Positions 17,630 to 24,934 of a stretch of DNA of 64,000 bases are shown here, piece after piece. Below the pieces are notes generated by a model. It had not been told where the DNA came from. It searched no databases and was given only the letters and a program-made list of their open reading frames with translations. A program made the translations under genes and the position numbers. The stretch spans positions 17,206 through 81,205 of the forward strand of contig NZ_RAXV01000013.1 in the NCBI RefSeq assembly GCF_003611465.1. Reading direction: 5' to 3'. Source of the DNA: Acinetobacter tianfuensis. GTDB lineage: Bacteria; Pseudomonadota; Gammaproteobacteria; Pseudomonadales; Moraxellaceae. How positions within the stretch are numbered: position 1 is the stretch's first letter; every line of letters starts with the position of its first letter.

Positions 17630-18496
17630 TTATTGGAAAACCACTGTTTTATTGCCATCGACAATAATACGGTCTTCCAAATGCCATTTTACAGCACGCG
17701 CTAAAACATTACGCTCTACGTCTTGCCCCAGTTCACGCAGCTGTTCAACGGTAAAGTCATGGTTCACACGCTCTACATCCTGCTCGATAATCGGACCTTG
17801 ATCCAAATCAGCAGTCACGTAGTGCGCTGTTGCGCCAATCAGCTTCACGCCTTTTTCATACGCTTGCTTGTATGGGTTCGCGCCCACAAACGCCGGCAGG
17901 AAAGAATGGTGAATATTGATCACTTTCATTTCCCACTTTTGCACAAATTCTTCATCCAAAATCTGCATGTAGCGTGCAAGTACCAGCAAATCATTGCCTT
18001 GCATCAGCTCATCAATTTTTGTATAGGCTTCGCGTTTATTTTCTTTATTTACAGGCACGACTTCAAATGGAATACCGAAGTTTTCGACTGACTCACGCAA
18101 ATCTTCATGGTTTGAAACCACTTTAGTAATTTCGCAAGCTAGACCGCCGCGGGCATGGCGCCACAGCAGCTCAAGCAGCGCATGGTCCACTTTCGATACC
18201 AAAATACCGACTTTTTTAACATCGGTAACCAATGCCAAACGCCATTGCATATCATAACGCGCTGCCACATTTGCAGTAAAAGTTTGAGTTAAGCTCTCTT
18301 TACGGCTTTGCAAATTATCCAGTTCAAACTCAACACGCATGAAATAACGTCCGCCCTGAGCTTCCGTTGCGTATTGATCAAGTGCTGTAATATTTGCTCC
18401 ATGATGATACAAAAAGCTCGATACAGCCTGCACAATCCCTGGCTTATCTTCACAGGTAATGAGCAAGCGTGCAGTATTTGCAGTCGACATATTCAT
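17630..18496 (-). CDS. purU: Formyltetrahydrofolate deformylase PurU
   Basis: Hydrolyses 10-formyltetrahydrofolate to formate and tetrahydrofolate, balancing one-carbon pools. An N-terminal ACT domain (LLITCEDKPGIVQAVSSF) precedes a formyltransferase-type domain with INIHHSFLPAF and GATAHYVTADLDQGP. 288 aa from ATG 18496; a TTG eight codons upstream and an ATG two codons downstream are alternatives. Single gene, closed by a strong terminator. Confidence 0.93.
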   Translation of the reverse strand: MNMSTANTARLLITCEDKPGIVQAVSSFLYHHGANITALDQYATEAQGGRYFMRVEFELDNLQSRKESLTQTFTANVAARYDMQWRLALVTDVKKVGILVSKVDHALLELLWRHARGGLACEITKVVSNHEDLRESVENFGIPFEVVPVNKENKREAYTKIDELMQGNDLLVLARYMQILDEEFVQKWEMKVINIHHSFLPAFVGANPYKQAYEKGVKLIGATAHYVTADLDQGPIIEQDVERVNHDFTVEQLRELGQDVERNVLARAVKWHLEDRIIVDGNKTVVFQ

Positions 18497-18655
18497 TTTG
18501 GTGTGTATCGCTAAATTCAATTCATAAAATAAGCCAAGTATTCTAGCGCGTTTTAAAGCCAGACTAAATAGGGCATAGAAAACATTCCTTCAGCCTTCCC
18601 CTATTGATTCATTCAGCAGCGAAATACAGCCTAGATTTCAGTTTTTCTTAACAAT

Positions 18656-18690
18656 AAAAAAAGCCGTATTGATATGCAATACGGCTTTTT
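18656..18690 (-). terminator. Terminator after the TetR-family gene
   Basis: AAAAAGCCGTATTG / CAATACGGCTTTTT with an ATATG loop, 20 bases beyond the stop codon of the regulator. Confidence 0.88.
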
Positions 18691-18709
18691 AAAGCTAAAC
18701 CATCAGCGG

Positions 18710-19417
18710 TCAGTCAGACTCATCACTATCCAACTTAGACAGCGACAAACTGGCAAACAGCTCTGACTCACCCATGGTTTGCAGCAAGTGCTCATAGGTC
18801 TGACGGCTTTCACCGCGTAAGTAAGCCCCTTCTAAAAATACCATTTGACGCAGCGCCTGCCAAACCCACTTTTCTTCCAAAGTATTCGAGTCTGTAATAT
18901 GACCTGACATATAAAGAAAGTTCGTCCAGTTAGTAAGGACAATCCATAAGTTAATCACCAATGCCTCAATTTCAGAATTGGTCATTTCCATCAGGCCTGC
19001 ATCGACAAAGGCTTTATAAATTTTTTGCCCCTGCTGCATCACCTGGCCCGCAAACCGCGGATACATCTTCCTAAAATCTTCGTTATTTTCAACAAGATGA
19101 TAAACATCACGATGCAAAAACCGATATGCCCACAACTGACTGCTCAGCACTTGAAAATAACGGATTTTATCATTCGCATCCAGCGGACGGTCATCAGGTA
19201 AAGCCAGCATTTCCAAAGTTTCCTTTTGGTACTGCTCCATCAGCTCTTTGATAATTTCACTTTTGTTACGGAAATGATAATACAGATTGCCCGGGCTCAT
19301 GCCCAATTCAGCGGCAATATGGTTAGTCGTAACAGAACGTTCTCCACGCTCATTAAACAGCTGAAGGCTCAGCTGTAAAATACGTTCTTTGGTTTTCAGC
19401 GTTTTTGTGTGGGACAT
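18710..19417 (-). CDS. TetR-family transcriptional regulator
   Basis: A 235-aa protein with a TetR HTH at residues about 10-56 (ILQLSLQLFNERGERSVTTN, then a GMSPGNLYYHFRNKSEI recognition helix). The remaining all-helical domain would bind a ligand. It is divergent from the aldehyde dehydrogenase gene, and the 114-base spacer carries two inverted repeats, so autoregulation and control of the dehydrogenase are likely. The ligand is not readable, though an aldehyde or acid is a reasonable guess. Confidence 0.88.
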   Translation of the reverse strand: MSHTKTLKTKERILQLSLQLFNERGERSVTTNHIAAELGMSPGNLYYHFRNKSEIIKELMEQYQKETLEMLALPDDRPLDANDKIRYFQVLSSQLWAYRFLHRDVYHLVENNEDFRKMYPRFAGQVMQQGQKIYKAFVDAGLMEMTNSEIEALVINLWIVLTNWTNFLYMSGHITDSNTLEEKWVWQALRQMVFLEGAYLRGESRQTYEHLLQTMGESELFASLSLSKLDSDESD

Positions 19418-19438
19418 CCTAAAACAACCATAAATTCA

Positions 19439-19460
19439 ATGTATTAGTCTAGCAATACAT
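19439..19460. promoter_or_regulatory. Inverted repeat, candidate TetR operator 1
   Basis: ATGTATT / AATACAT, a perfect 7-bp inverted repeat with an eight-base spacer, 22 bases from the regulator's start codon. Confidence 0.5.
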
Positions 19461-19468
19461 AAAGTAAC

Positions 19469-19497
19469 TTGACTCTTTAGAGTATTTACTCTAAAAA
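19469..19497 (+). promoter_or_regulatory. Promoter of the aldehyde dehydrogenase with embedded operator 2
   Basis: A -35 TTGACT (19469-19474) and an A-rich -10 (TAAAAA, 19492-19497) are 17 bases apart. The spacer and -10 hold a perfect 8-bp inverted repeat TTTAGAGT / ACTCTAAA (19476-19495). ACTCT occurs once more at 19472, giving three phased half sites. A repressor bound here would block polymerase directly. Confidence 0.55.
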
Positions 19498-19531
19498 ATA
19501 ATGATTCGCTCTTTGAAAATGGTCGTGCGGC

Positions 19532-20980
19532 ATGAACAGTCAGACTAAAACAACATCAATGACACCACATTCCTTTGAAATCCAGCACCTTCACGATGTG
19601 CTTGAACAGCAAAAAAATGCTTATTTGCGCTACCCGCTGCCTACAGCTAAAGAACGCATCGACCGTTTGGCTAGGCTTAAGCGTATCTTAGTTAAGTATC
19701 AAGATCAATTTGCTGAAGCTATAAATCAAGACTACGGCAACCGTTCGATCAGTGAAACTAAAATTGGCGAACTGCTGACTTGCCTTGAGCACATTAAATA
19801 TTACAGCAAAAACTTAACTGGCTGGATGAAACCTTCTAAGCGCCACATCGGCATTATCCATCAGCCGGCAAAAGGCTGGGTACAGTATCAGCCCTTAGGT
19901 GTGATCGGTATTATTACGCCATGGAACTACCCGCTGCTGCTATCAATTGGCCCGCTGATCTGCGCTTTAGCTGCCGGCAACCATGCCATGATTAAAATTT
20001 CCAGCGCCTCTGCCGCTTTTGGTTTTGTTTTAGAAAAAGCCTTGGCTGAAGCTTTTCCGCAAGAACTGGTCGCAGTCATTAATGGCGGCGGCGAAATCTC
20101 AGATGCCTTCAGCCATTTGGCTTTTGACAAAATGATTTTCACTGGTTCAACCAATGTCGGTAAAACCGTGATGGCTGCGGCAGCAGAAAATTTAGTTCCA
20201 GTGATTTTAGAACTTGGCGGCAAGTCGCCAGTATTGGTGCATCCGTCTATCAGCCTGCAGGACGTAGCAGAACGTTTGGCTGTCGGTAAACTCTGGAATG
20301 CGGGTCAAACCTGTGTAGCGCCAGACTATATGTTCCTGCCCCGAGGCAAAACTGCAGAGTTTATTGACCATTTTAAAACATATGCAGAAGGCATGTATCC
20401 GCATTTGGCAGACAATCAGGATTACACTTCAATTATTAATGATAAACAGTACAACCGCCTGCAAGGCTATTTAGAAGATGCCCGTGAACAAGGCGCGCAA
20501 ATCATTGAAGTTAATCCTGCAAATGAAGATGTCGCTGCTGTGCGTAAAATTGCGCCAACTTTGCTGACTGGAATCACGCCAGATATGCAAATTATGCAAA
20601 ATGAAATCTTTGGGCCAATTTTGCCTATCATGGAATATGATCAAATTGACGATGTAATTGACTTTATTAATAGCCGTCCGCGTCCACTTGCATTATACTA
20701 CTTCGACTTTGACCAAGCGCGCTCCGATTATGTCGCAGAACGTACCCATTCTGGACACTTCGGACAGAACACGGTACTCACTCATGTTGCACAGGATGAT
20801 CTGCCATTTGGCGGTGTCGGTGCTTCAGGCATGGGCAAGTATCATGGTCCTGAAGGTTTCTTTAGTTTGTCGCATGAACGTTCGGTAATGTCGAATCCTA
20901 AGCTGTATAGCTTAAAATTCATTCTGCCGCCGTTTAATAAGCCGATTCACAAGCTAATTTCGAAGACGCTTCTTCGTTAA
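19532..20980 (+). CDS. NAD(P)-dependent aldehyde dehydrogenase, coniferyl-aldehyde-dehydrogenase type
   Basis: Oxidises an aldehyde to its acid. A 482-aa ALDH-superfamily enzyme: general base Glu227 in VILELGGKSP, nucleophile Cys261 in NAGQTCVAPDY, and the cofactor motif FTGSTNVGKTV. The overall pattern, with IITPWNYP and a C-terminal segment after LPPFNKP, resembles the class annotated as coniferyl aldehyde dehydrogenase (CalB), but these enzymes accept many long-chain and aromatic aldehydes. Divergent from the TetR regulator that probably controls it. Confidence 0.9.
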   Translation: MNSQTKTTSMTPHSFEIQHLHDVLEQQKNAYLRYPLPTAKERIDRLARLKRILVKYQDQFAEAINQDYGNRSISETKIGELLTCLEHIKYYSKNLTGWMKPSKRHIGIIHQPAKGWVQYQPLGVIGIITPWNYPLLLSIGPLICALAAGNHAMIKISSASAAFGFVLEKALAEAFPQELVAVINGGGEISDAFSHLAFDKMIFTGSTNVGKTVMAAAAENLVPVILELGGKSPVLVHPSISLQDVAERLAVGKLWNAGQTCVAPDYMFLPRGKTAEFIDHFKTYAEGMYPHLADNQDYTSIINDKQYNRLQGYLEDAREQGAQIIEVNPANEDVAAVRKIAPTLLTGITPDMQIMQNEIFGPILPIMEYDQIDDVIDFINSRPRPLALYYFDFDQARSDYVAERTHSGHFGQNTVLTHVAQDDLPFGGVGASGMGKYHGPEGFFSLSHERSVMSNPKLYSLKFILPPFNKPIHKLISKTLLR

Positions 20981-20988
20981 ATGATCAA

Positions 20989-21024
20989 GGCATGAGCTAT
21001 TGCACTAGCTCATGTCGGTTTTTA
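20989..21024 (+). terminator. Terminator after aldehyde dehydrogenase
   Basis: CATGAGCTA / TAGCTCATG stem with a six-base loop, followed by TCGGTTTTT. Confidence 0.75.
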
Positions 21025-21035
21025 TTCAAAATCGC

Positions 21036-21064
21036 TTGTCTTTTAAGCGTATTTTTGTTATAAA
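21036..21064 (+). promoter_or_regulatory. rpmBG promoter
   Basis: TTGTCT and TATAAA with a 17-base spacer, about 80 bases before the rpmB start codon. Confidence 0.7.
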
Positions 21065-21145
21065 ACGCCCCTTGAATGAATTCAATCCGTTTATTTTTGA
21101 CTGGCCATACAGATTTGCTGTTGGCTAAATCAATGGAGTTACACC

Positions 21146-21382
21146 ATGTCTAAGGTTTGCCAAGTTACCGGCAAGCGTCCAGTCGTTGGTAACAACGTCT
21201 CACACGCCAACAACAAAACTAAGCGCCGGTTCGAGCCGAACCTGCACCACCACCGTTTCTGGTTAGAAACCGAAAAACGTTTCGTACGTCTTCGTCTAAC
21301 TACAAAAGGTATGCGTATTATCGACAAATTGGGCATTGAAAAGGTTGTTGCTGACCTGCGTGCTCAAGGTCAAAAGATCTAA
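21146..21382 (+). CDS. rpmB: 50S ribosomal protein L28
   Basis: A 78-aa basic ribosomal protein. It starts [20 protein letters not shown], the hallmark L28 N-terminus, and continues with [19 protein letters not shown]. The first gene of the rpmB-rpmG operon, with an SD GGAG before the ATG. Confidence 0.98.
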   Translation: MSKVCQVTGKRPVVGNNVSHANNKTKRRFEPNLHHHRFWLETEKRFVRLRLTTKGMRIIDKLGIEKVVADLRAQGQKI

Positions 21383-21398
21383 GTAAGGAGTCAGGACA

Positions 21399-21554
21399 AT
21401 GCGTGATAAGATTCGCTTAGTTTCTACAGCTGGTACAGGTTATTTCTATACCACTACTAAAAACAAACGTACTATGCCGGAAAAAATGGAAATCAAAAAA
21501 TTTGATCCAAAAATCCGTCAACACGTGATTTTCAAAGAAGCTAAAATCAAATAA
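21399..21554 (+). CDS. rpmG: 50S ribosomal protein L33
   Basis: A 51-aa ribosomal protein read directly from the sequence: it starts [19 protein letters not shown] and ends in FKEAKIK. It is the cysteine-free form of L33, so it does not need zinc. TAAGGAG lies 8 bases before the ATG and the gap to rpmB is 16 bases. Confidence 0.97.
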   Translation: MRDKIRLVSTAGTGYFYTTTKNKRTMPEKMEIKKFDPKIRQHVIFKEAKIK

Positions 21555-21567
21555 TTTTAGTGATTTG

Positions 21568-21602
21568 AAAAAAAAGACGACCTTCTATGGTCGTTTTTTT
21601 TT
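21568..21602 (+). terminator. Terminator after rpmBG
   Basis: ACGACC / GGTCGT stem between a run of A and a run of nine T. Confidence 0.9.
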
Positions 21603-21697
21603 GCATTTTTTTTATGCATCTTGCTACACTTTCCCTCATTCTTGGCATTACTTGTGCTTATTCTTTTTACCCTTAACTTTGGCTTAAGGAGTTTTTA

Positions 21698-23416
21698 GTG
21701 CCACATGATGTAGAACTCATTATTTTACTTGCGGTTGGTTTCGGCTTAGCCCTTGTATTTGGCTATATCGCTGCCCGTTTACGCCTCCCCCCGCTGATCG
21801 GATATTTAATTGCCGGTATTATTATTAGCCCAAACACACCGGGTATTGTCGGCGACATTCACCTCGCCAATCAATTAGCCGAACTTGGGGTCATGTTCCT
21901 CATGTTTGGCGTAGGCATGCACTTTTCACTCAATGATTTGATGCAGGTCCGCCGTATCGCCTTGCCTGGCGCTATTCTGCAAATTGCAGTAGCAACCCTG
22001 CTCGGTATGGGCGTCTCTATGTTTTGGGGCTGGAGTTTTGGCTCGGCACTCATTTTTGGCTTAAGTTTATCTTGCGCCAGTACAGTTGTCTTACTCAAAG
22101 CCTTAGGCGACCGCGGCCTGCTGGAATCTGTAAACGGTAAAATTGCCGTGGGCTGGCTGCTGGTGGAAGATTTAGTCATGGTGCTGGCTTTGGTGCTATT
22201 GCCTGCAACTGCTGTACTTTTAGGCGGTCAAGCGCTGGAGGGCACTGACAGCAACGAAAATATCTGGCTGACTTTAGCTATAACCTTATTAAAAGTGACT
22301 GGCTTTATTGCCTTCATGCTGATTATCGGCAAGCGCCTAGTGCCTAAAATCATGCAAATTGTGGCGCGTTTAGGTTCTCGGGAACTATTTACGCTGACGG
22401 TTGTTGCCGCCGCCATCTCAATTGCTTTCGGCGCCTATAAAGTCTTTGGCGTTTCGATGGCGCTGGGCGCATTCTTTGCTGGCATGGTGGTCAAAGAGTC
22501 TGACTTCAGCCACCGCGCAGAGGAAGAAACCCTGCCGCTGCGTGAAATTTTTGCCATTCTGTTCTTTGTTTCTGTCGGCATGCTGTTTGACCCGCGCATC
22601 TTAATTGAGCAGCCGCTACATGTACTGGCCGTTGCCGGCATTATTATGGTGGGTAAAACCATCGCTGCGATGGCGCTGGTGCTGTTTTTCCGCTATCCAA
22701 TCAATACCGCTTTGACTGTTGGCGCTTCACTTGCGCAAATTGGCGAGTTCTCTTTCATTTTAGCCGCACTAGGCGTTTCCCTGAAGTTGCTCTCCGTAGA
22801 AGGGCAAAACCTGATTTTAGCCGGCGCATTAATCTCCATTACGCTCAATACATTCATTTTCTCTGCAATTGAGCCGATTCAAAAATGGATCCGTGAACGC
22901 TCTACCCTTGCGCGTATGCTGGAACGCAGCGGTGACCCGTTAGCAATGCTACCGGATGAAGTCTCTCAGGATTATTTACGCGATCAAGTGGTGATTGTCG
23001 GTCATGGTGAAGTCGGCCGCCGTATCACCCGCACATTAATGGAACAGAACATTAAAGTCGTGATTGCCGAAGAAAACCGTGAAATTGTAGAAAATCTGCG
23101 TGAAAAAGGCATTGCGGCAGTATCAGGTATTGCAACTGAGCCGAGCGTGCTGATTCAGGCCCATATTCAGCATGCCCGCCTGCTGGTGCTTTCCCCTATG
23201 GATATTTTAGATATTCATAAAATTGTGGATATTGCGAAAACTCTGAATCCTCAGATTCAAGTCTTAGTCTGCGCTGCCAGTAAAGAAGAAGCTGAAGTCA
23301 TCCGTAAGGATAATATTGGCGAAGTGTATTACGCCAAAGAGGAAATGGCGAAAAATATGAGCAACCATATTTTAAACCAAATTCAAATTGCGCATCATGA
23401 AGCGCCTAGCCACTAA
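21698..23416 (+). CDS. Kef/CPA2-family cation:proton antiporter with TrkA-N domain
   Basis: A 572-aa inner-membrane antiporter (YbaL/KefB-C type). About 12 hydrophobic helices fill residues 1-395 (including GYLIAGIIISPNTPG and the LSLSCASTVVLLKALGD region). A cytosolic Rossmann TrkA-N domain starts at about residue 430 with VVIVGHGEVGRRITRTL. This domain senses nucleotides or redox state in relatives. The start is GTG 21698, supported by AAGGAG nine bases upstream. No ancillary KefF/KefG subunit gene is nearby. Ion specificity (K+ or Na+) cannot be read. Confidence 0.88.
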   Translation: MPHDVELIILLAVGFGLALVFGYIAARLRLPPLIGYLIAGIIISPNTPGIVGDIHLANQLAELGVMFLMFGVGMHFSLNDLMQVRRIALPGAILQIAVATLLGMGVSMFWGWSFGSALIFGLSLSCASTVVLLKALGDRGLLESVNGKIAVGWLLVEDLVMVLALVLLPATAVLLGGQALEGTDSNENIWLTLAITLLKVTGFIAFMLIIGKRLVPKIMQIVARLGSRELFTLTVVAAAISIAFGAYKVFGVSMALGAFFAGMVVKESDFSHRAEEETLPLREIFAILFFVSVGMLFDPRILIEQPLHVLAVAGIIMVGKTIAAMALVLFFRYPINTALTVGASLAQIGEFSFILAALGVSLKLLSVEGQNLILAGALISITLNTFIFSAIEPIQKWIRERSTLARMLERSGDPLAMLPDEVSQDYLRDQVVIVGHGEVGRRITRTLMEQNIKVVIAEENREIVENLREKGIAAVSGIATEPSVLIQAHIQHARLLVLSPMDILDIHKIVDIAKTLNPQIQVLVCAASKEEAEVIRKDNIGEVYYAKEEMAKNMSNHILNQIQIAHHEAPSH

Positions 23417-23433
23417 GCTGCTTCCGGCTCAAT

Positions 23434-23463
23434 AAAAAACGCGCTTGAACAGCGCGTTTTTTA
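23434..23463. terminator. Bidirectional terminator
   Basis: AAAAAACGCGC / GCGCGTTTTTT around TTGAACA, between convergent genes. Confidence 0.88.
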
Positions 23464-23474
23464 CTTTTTTAGTA

Positions 23475-23753
23475 TTAACTCATAAATTGCGGTTTTTCGT
23501 CGACAATTTCCGCTTGCCACTCATTGACCTGCTTTTCCAGCAGACAATACAGCGCAGCTTGGATCATGTGCTGTGCAATGACAGGTGTCTGATCCCCCAA
23601 AATCGCTTTTACTTCTTCATTAAATTGGATAGTCACCAAAGGCTCTTTTTCAGATCCAGCATTGCGCAGCGCCAACTCGCCGCCTTCCAGCTGAACCAGC
23701 TCTAAAACGGCTTCCTGATTTCCAAATAATTCTTTCAATTGCTCTATAGACAT
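23475..23753 (-). CDS. Conserved small protein of unknown function
   Basis: A 92-aa soluble protein with no recognised domain. ATG 23753 is chosen over the in-frame upstream start at 23828 because GGAGG lies at the right distance. The protein starts MSIEQLKELFG, is acidic, and ends in WQAEIVDEKPQFMS. The pattern of a beta segment (LVTIQFNEEVKAIL) followed by a long helix suggests a small alpha/beta fold. It precedes no obvious partner. Confidence 0.65.
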   Translation of the reverse strand: MSIEQLKELFGNQEAVLELVQLEGGELALRNAGSEKEPLVTIQFNEEVKAILGDQTPVIAQHMIQAALYCLLEKQVNEWQAEIVDEKPQFMS

Positions 23754-23858
23754 AGGTCCTCCATGTGCAACATGGTGGCAAAGGCATTCGCGCTTTGCAT
23801 TGCTTAGATTATTATATATCGGGGTCACTTTTGAAAATTCAAGCGCCGAGTATCAGGT

Positions 23859-24362
23859 TTAAAATTCAACCATCTCATTGCGGAAACCGTCAATCAGCTG
23901 CGTCAGGTCACGATGCCATTCACGTAAAATATGCGTATCTGGCAGCCATGCTTGCGGGGATTGCGTCACTTTGATAATTAAGTTTGACGATGTTTCATCT
24001 TCTGGCTCTGGCGTACTGGGTTCAGGCGCATACTGACACATGCGGTATGCGCGTTTCAGTTCAGCAATAAAACCATCCTTTGCCAATTTCTGCAGAACAG
24101 AAATCTCTGGAGAAACCTGACCTTTTTGCGCCATCGCATCTTCGATAGATTTTAAAGTCGGGCTGAAGTCATTTAAACGGTAATAACGCACCAGCTCCTG
24201 CAAAAATGCTAAAACTGCGCCATGCAAATGAAAAACTGCGGCTTCACGGTGCGCCTGCGCTTGCTGAATATGTTCTGTCTGCTCTGCCTGCTGGCATGAA
24301 AGACGGGCAAAATACAATTTTTGATTAGTACGGTCAGCATGAAAACGGGCAACACGAGACAT
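23859..24362 (-). CDS. Conserved hypothetical, DUF6586-like
   Basis: A 167-aa mostly helical protein. The N-terminal part (residues 1-75) begins MSRVARFHADRTNQKLYFAR, rich in charged residues and looking like a four-helix segment. A Pro/Glu linker is at about 115-125, followed by a Trp-containing C-terminus. The N-terminus recalls the DUF6586 proteins of Pseudomonas and Acinetobacter; I am not certain of that family. Function unknown. Confidence 0.65.
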   Translation of the reverse strand: MSRVARFHADRTNQKLYFARLSCQQAEQTEHIQQAQAHREAAVFHLHGAVLAFLQELVRYYRLNDFSPTLKSIEDAMAQKGQVSPEISVLQKLAKDGFIAELKRAYRMCQYAPEPSTPEPEDETSSNLIIKVTQSPQAWLPDTHILREWHRDLTQLIDGFRNEMVEF

Positions 24363-24557
24363 GAAAATAATTCCTAAATTTTGGCTATCAGCGCTTGCTC
24401 AAGCTTAAACTTAATTTTATGAAAATCACAATAAATATTATGGATGATCGATTTCAATGAAATAGATTGCACATTTTGCATAAACCGCACTTGGCGGATC
24501 AATTGACCTGATAACTGCAGCGCAGACAGTGCGGCATATATTTTTTCATTATCAGCC

Positions 24558-24590
24558 CATAAAAAAAGGAGCAATTACTGCTCCCTTTTT
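24558..24590 (-). terminator. Terminator after the RRM gene
   Basis: AAAAAGGAGCA / TGCTCCCTTTTT with a short loop. An in-frame start at 24574 for a 66-codon ORF falls inside it, which argues against that ORF. Confidence 0.8.
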
Positions 24591-24593
24591 CAT

Positions 24594-24845
24594 TTACGCT
24601 TGCGGTTTGTCTTCCGCTGCTTTTACGCGAATGCCCATGCCTTTTACTTTCAGCGTGTTCAAGCCTTTGATTGCTTTCACCGCTTCACGGCCATTTGGCA
24701 TCTCTACAAAGCCAAAACCTTTTGACTTGCCTGTGTCTTTCTCCGTGACTACCACAGCAGACTCAACCTTGCCAAATGGCTTGAACAATTCAAGCAATTC
24801 CGCTTCTGTCACCGAGCGCTCTAAGTTACGTACTAAAATATTCAT
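24594..24845 (-). CDS. RNA-recognition-motif (RRM) RNA-binding protein
   Basis: An 83-aa single-RRM protein. RNP2 ILVRNL is at residues 3-8 and RNP1 KGFGFVEM at 42-49, with the aromatic residues that stack on RNA bases. It consists of the RRM and a short charged tail. Such proteins occur in many bacteria and cyanobacteria, often cold- or stress-responsive, with few known targets. Single gene with its own terminator. Confidence 0.9.
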   Translation of the reverse strand: MNILVRNLERSVTEAELLELFKPFGKVESAVVVTEKDTGKSKGFGFVEMPNGREAVKAIKGLNTLKVKGMGIRVKAAEDKPQA

Positions 24846-24934
24846 TCATTTTTCCAAATAGGCAGCATCATCAAAAAGCATTTGCCTATTTTTGCTTTTT
24901 GAACTTGCGTGCTAAATCACGTCAATCTGCTATT

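Noticed and set aside
21170..21250. tRNA-like GGTTCGAGCC motif
   Set aside because: It lies within the rpmB coding sequence and no cloverleaf can be formed.
24374..24574. 66-codon ORF on the minus strand
   Set aside because: It would start inside a terminator hairpin and has no recognisable features.
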